From positions 1 through 8,634 of the forward strand of contig JAFLJW010000140.1 in the NCBI GenBank assembly GCA_022712815.1: DNA of 8,634 nt, given 5' to 3'. Source of the stretch: Pseudodesulfovibrio sp. (GTDB lineage: Bacteria; Desulfobacterota; Desulfovibrionia; Desulfovibrionales; Desulfovibrionaceae). The notes beneath the pieces were generated by a model. It ran no database searches and was not told where the DNA came from. It saw nothing but the letters and a program-made list of their open reading frames with translations. Of this stretch, positions 6,735 to 8,634 are shown piece by piece; positions within the stretch are counted from its first letter, which is position 1, and every line of letters starts with the position of its first letter. Position numbers and translations under genes: made by a program.

Positions 6735-6787
6735 GAACGTCTCCTTGAAAACTTTTGTAGTTTATCGGATGGCGGACTCAAAACCAT
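6710..6787 (-). CDS. Possible 25-codon leader ORF overlapping the start of clpP
   Basis: An ATG at 6785-6787 with GGAG (6796-6799) eight bases upstream opens a 25-residue frame, MVLSPPSDKLQKFSRRRSWS followed by five residues and TAG at 6710-6712. It overlaps the first 25 bases of clpP in another reading frame and runs over the clpP ribosome-binding site. Ribosomes on it could affect clpP initiation. The peptide resembles nothing I know, and a frame this short can arise by chance. Confidence 0.2.
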   Translation of the reverse strand: MVLSPPSDKLQKFSRRRSWSPFRWS

Positions 6788-6850
6788 TAGCTTTTCTCCA
6801 CTTGGAGGAACGTGCAGCAAGTCTGATTCCGCTTTCTTTCAGATTGATAC

Positions 6851-6879
6851 ATTATGCTGGATTTTCCCTTGAAGGACAA
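6851..6879 (-). promoter_or_regulatory. Predicted sigma-70-type clpP promoter
   Basis: On the minus strand TTGTCC (6874-6879) and CATAAT (6851-6856) are separated by exactly 17 bases. Each differs from consensus at one or two positions. Transcription would begin near 6844, about 110 bases upstream of the clpP ATG. No CtsR or sigma-32 site is evident nearby. Confidence 0.45.
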
Positions 6880-6906
6880 GGAGAAACTTACAATTGAAGC
6901 TTGGTA

Positions 6907-6934
6907 TAGATAGGTATGAACAAGCAATGGTCAA
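6907..6934 (-). promoter_or_regulatory. Weaker upstream promoter candidate for clpP
   Basis: On the minus strand TTGACC (6929-6934) is followed after 16 bases by TATCTA (6907-6912). It lies upstream of the stronger pair at 6851-6879, so the two could act in tandem. It could also be a chance match in this A/T-rich stretch. Confidence 0.2.
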
Positions 6935-7006
6935 GGCCAAAACGGCAAAAAAACAGCGGTCCTGACTTGTCCTGGCCGCCCAGACTGTTGGCAAAGTCAA
7001 CTCTGG

Positions 7007-7131
7007 CAGGTTGTTGACAAAGGTTCGAGTGCTAGGCGCAAAAAAAGTTCAAGGCCGACGCGTACTTCCTGTACGTTAGGATTTGAACTTTTTTGCAGCA
7101 ACGACGCAATCGGGTCTTTGTCAGCAACCTG
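7007..7131. repeat. 125-base imperfect inverted repeat between tig and clpP
   Basis: The outer arms 7007-7022 (CAGGTTGTTGACAAAG) and 7116-7131 match in 15 of 16 positions, the exception being a T-G pair. Inside them GCAAAAAAAGTTCAA (7038-7052) pairs with TTGAACTTTTTTGC (7083-7096), with a one-base bulge. The centre is CGTAC (7061-7065), loop TTCCT, GTACG (7071-7075). The A-run and T-run around a central hairpin could make a bidirectional terminator for tig. The symmetrical ends also resemble a small non-autonomous repeat element, but I saw no flanking target duplication. Confidence 0.7.
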
Positions 7132-7157
7132 AGCGGCCCGGATTTGTCCGGGCCGCT
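7132..7157. repeat. Perfect GC-rich hairpin downstream of tig
   Basis: AGCGGCCCGGA (7132-7142) and TCCGGGCCGCT (7147-7157) form a perfect 11-bp stem around loop TTTG, 26 bases beyond the tig stop. No T-run follows on either strand, so it is not a standard intrinsic terminator by itself. It may protect the tig mRNA 3' end or act with the adjacent 125-base repeat, which it abuts without a spare base. Confidence 0.75.
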
Positions 7158-7183
7158 GATTCGCAATCTATCGATCGGTCAAA

Positions 7184-8602
7184 CTATTTATCGTCGGCCT
7201 TTTTAGCCGGCTTCTTGGCAGTCGCCTTCTTGGCCGGGGCTTTCTTAGCAGCAGCCTTCTTGGCCGGAGTCTTCTTGGCAGCATCTTTTTTGGCTGGCTC
7301 TTTGCCATCGGACGGTGGCTCGATTTCCTTGACCTCTGCGGCATCATAGATCAGCTCGGAAGCCTTGTCGCACATCAGGCGATCTTTCAGAGGCATGAGG
7401 AGGTTGTTGTCCTCATAGTACTTCTTGAGCTCATGCAGAGGCTGTCTGGTCTGCATTGCCATCTGAGTCATGGTCGCGTCGATCTCTTCATGGGAGATTT
7501 CCAGATTTTCCTCGGCAGCAACGGCCAAAAGGAAAATTTCAGTTCTGACCGTACTCTCAGCCTCATTCTTGAACTCGTCACGAAGCTGCTGGGGAGTCTT
7601 GCCAAGGGACTGAAGACCCTTGCCCTGACGATCCAGCTTGTATTCGAGGTCTTGCAACAGGCGATCAATCCGATCCTCAACCATGGAAGGCGGCAGGGGA
7701 AATTCCTTGATGCCCCCTATGATGGTGGAAAGCAACTGGCTCTGGGCAGCGGACTTGTTCATCTCCTTGCGCTGGGAAGCGTAAGACTCATGAATGCCCT
7801 TGCGCATGGTCTCGACATCCTTGAAGCCAGCCTTCTGGGCCACGGAATCGCTCATCTTGGGAGTGATGCGTTCCTTGATGGCGTGCAGCTTGGCTTTCAT
7901 GATCACGGTCTGACCAGCCAGATTCTCATTGATGAAATCTTCGGGGAAGGTGATCTCAGTCTCACCGGACTCGCCAGTGAGCATGGTCTTGAGGAGCACT
8001 TCAAACTCAGGCAGAGCCTGATTCGTGCCAAGCACCAGATCAAAGTTCTCGGCCTGGATGCCTTCAACGATCTTGCCATCCTGGTACGCGCCAAAGCTCA
8101 CGGAGCAAACTTCGCCGTCCTCGGGATTACGGACATCCTTGATGACCTTGACCTCGGCATTGTTTGCCAAAATGCGAGCTTCGACTTCAGCGACTTCGTC
8201 ATCGCCGACAATGGCCTTCACTTCATCGACTTTCAATTCCTTGTACTTGGGAAGGTCGAGTGTGGGAGCGATTTCAAACTCAATGGAATATTTGAAATCT
8301 TCATCACGAACCAATTCCTTGGCATCGACATCAATACGGGACATGGGCTGAATGCTCAGGCCGCTCATGATCTCATTGATCTGGTAATTGATCAGGTCAG
8401 TGGTGGCTTCACCATAAATCTGACTGCGATACTTGGACTCGACAACCGAAGACGGAACCTTGCCCTTGCGAAAACCCTTGACGTCAGCCTGCATGCGAAA
8501 CATGGCAATTGCAGTCACGATTGCAGCAGTGGCTTCTTCGGCCGGCACCTCAACAGTGATTTTCCGTTTTACCGGTGAAATGTCTTCAACATTGTATTCC
8601 AT
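7184..8602 (-). CDS. tig: Trigger factor, ribosome-associated chaperone, with a Lys/Ala/Pro-rich C-terminal tail
   Basis: Trigger factor docks on the ribosome at the exit tunnel and shelters nascent chains. The N-terminal ribosome-binding domain (about 1-115) carries the signature GFRKGKVP at 43-50, the same position as in E. coli. A peptidyl-prolyl isomerase-like domain follows (about 160-240; LPEFE at 197-201 stands where E. coli has MPGFE, so activity may be reduced). The helical chaperone arms occupy about 250-428. The protein is 472 residues against about 432 in E. coli. The excess is a tail from about 429 with six pentads of the form xxAKK (EPAKK, DAAKK, TPAKK, AAAKK, APAKK, ATAKK) plus PAKK, like histone H1-type tails. 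The ATG at 8600-8602 has AGGAGG (8613-8618) ten bases upstream. The stop is TAG. The promoter lies outside the window. Confidence 0.96.
   Translation of the reverse strand: MEYNVEDISPVKRKITVEVPAEEATAAIVTAIAMFRMQADVKGFRKGKVPSSVVESKYRSQIYGEATTDLINYQINEIMSGLSIQPMSRIDVDAKELVRDEDFKYSIEFEIAPTLDLPKYKELKVDEVKAIVGDDEVAEVEARILANNAEVKVIKDVRNPEDGEVCSVSFGAYQDGKIVEGIQAENFDLVLGTNQALPEFEVLLKTMLTGESGETEITFPEDFINENLAGQTVIMKAKLHAIKERITPKMSDSVAQKAGFKDVETMRKGIHESYASQRKEMNKSAAQSQLLSTIIGGIKEFPLPPSMVEDRIDRLLQDLEYKLDRQGKGLQSLGKTPQQLRDEFKNEAESTVRTEIFLLAVAAEENLEISHEEIDATMTQMAMQTRQPLHELKKYYEDNNLLMPLKDRLMCDKASELIYDAAEVKEIEPPSDGKEPAKKDAAKKTPAKKAAAKKAPAKKATAKKPAKKADDK
7199..7300 (-). repeat. Low-complexity tandem repeat encoding the trigger factor xxAKK tail
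   Basis: About 100 bases are built from degenerate 15-base units. On the plus strand these read as variations of CTTCTTGGC followed by GC-rich codons. They encode residues 435-468, six xxAKK pentads and one tetrad. The units differ at several silent or near-silent positions, which suggests the repeat is old. Such tracts can gain or lose units by slippage, so tail length may vary between strains. Confidence 0.8.
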
Positions 8603-8634
8603 GACAACCTATCCTCCTGAAAACGCCTCATTGG

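Larger units (their letters stand above)
6735..7183. other. 449-base intergenic region between tig and clpP
   Basis: No convincing protein or RNA gene is seen apart from the short clpP leader frame. The clpP-proximal half holds two promoter-like pairs. The tig-proximal half holds the 125-base inverted repeat and the GC-rich hairpin. The bases between about 6935 and 7006 show nothing I can assign. Open frames crossing the region on the plus strand are short and lack family resemblance. The arrangement suggests that tig and clpP are largely separate transcription units. Confidence 0.6.

Noticed and set aside
7083..7349. Plus-strand frame with FLAG/FLAA hydrophobic repeats resembling a membrane protein
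   Set aside because: The repeats are simply the reverse complement of the xxAKK codons in the trigger factor tail, and the start lies inside the inverted repeat.
7433..8578. 381-codon plus-strand open frame
   Set aside because: It is antisense to trigger factor, which has the exact GFRKGKVP signature; no domain is seen in the shadow.

Overview
The window comes from a bacterial chromosome and is dominated by the protein-quality-control cluster tig - clpP - clpX - lon, all read leftward on the minus strand. The gene order, the sequence style of the proteins and the moderate GC content suggest a sulfate-reducing deltaproteobacterium (Desulfovibrio / Pseudodesulfovibrio type). This is inferred from family resemblance; no rRNA or other marker in the window confirms it.

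Layout from right to left along the minus strand. Trigger factor (tig, 7184-8602) carries an unusual Lys/Ala/Pro-rich tail. A 449-base gap (6735-7183) follows. It holds a 125-base imperfect inverted repeat, an abutting perfect 11-bp hairpin, and probable clpP promoters. Then come clpP (6126-6734), clpX (4869-6122, 3 bases after clpP) and lon (2290-4755), preceded by a 113-base gap. The last gene is an ADP-ribosylglycohydrolase-family protein (1273-2259), 30 bases downstream of lon and probably on the same transcript. On the plus strand a small uncharacterised coiled-coil-like protein (713-1276) converges on it, and the two stop codons overlap by 4 bases. At the left edge an A/T-richer gene for a YfbU-family (UPF0304) protein runs off the window (1-494, minus). 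Between it and the plus-strand gene lie an intrinsic terminator with no obvious owner and a candidate promoter/operator.

The genes form one functional theme. Trigger factor meets nascent chains at the ribosome, ClpX unfolds substrates for the ClpP peptidase, and Lon is a separate ATP-dependent protease. The cluster is ordinary, and I see no clear novel system in it.

The most striking observation is that lon is split by a single in-frame amber codon (TAG at 3247-3249, minus strand). It sits where the Lon family has a conserved Glu just after the arginine-finger 'DRM'. The reading frame continues intact for another 319 codons and keeps the Ser-Lys catalytic dyad. Either this is a recent nonsense mutation (or sequencing error) that separates the ATPase from the protease domain, or, less likely, the codon is read through.

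Other points: the ADP-ribosylglycohydrolase homologue lacks the usual acidic metal-ligand motifs, and ClpX has an unusual Asp next to pore loop 1. No tRNA, rRNA, CRISPR array, insertion sequence or phage gene was seen.
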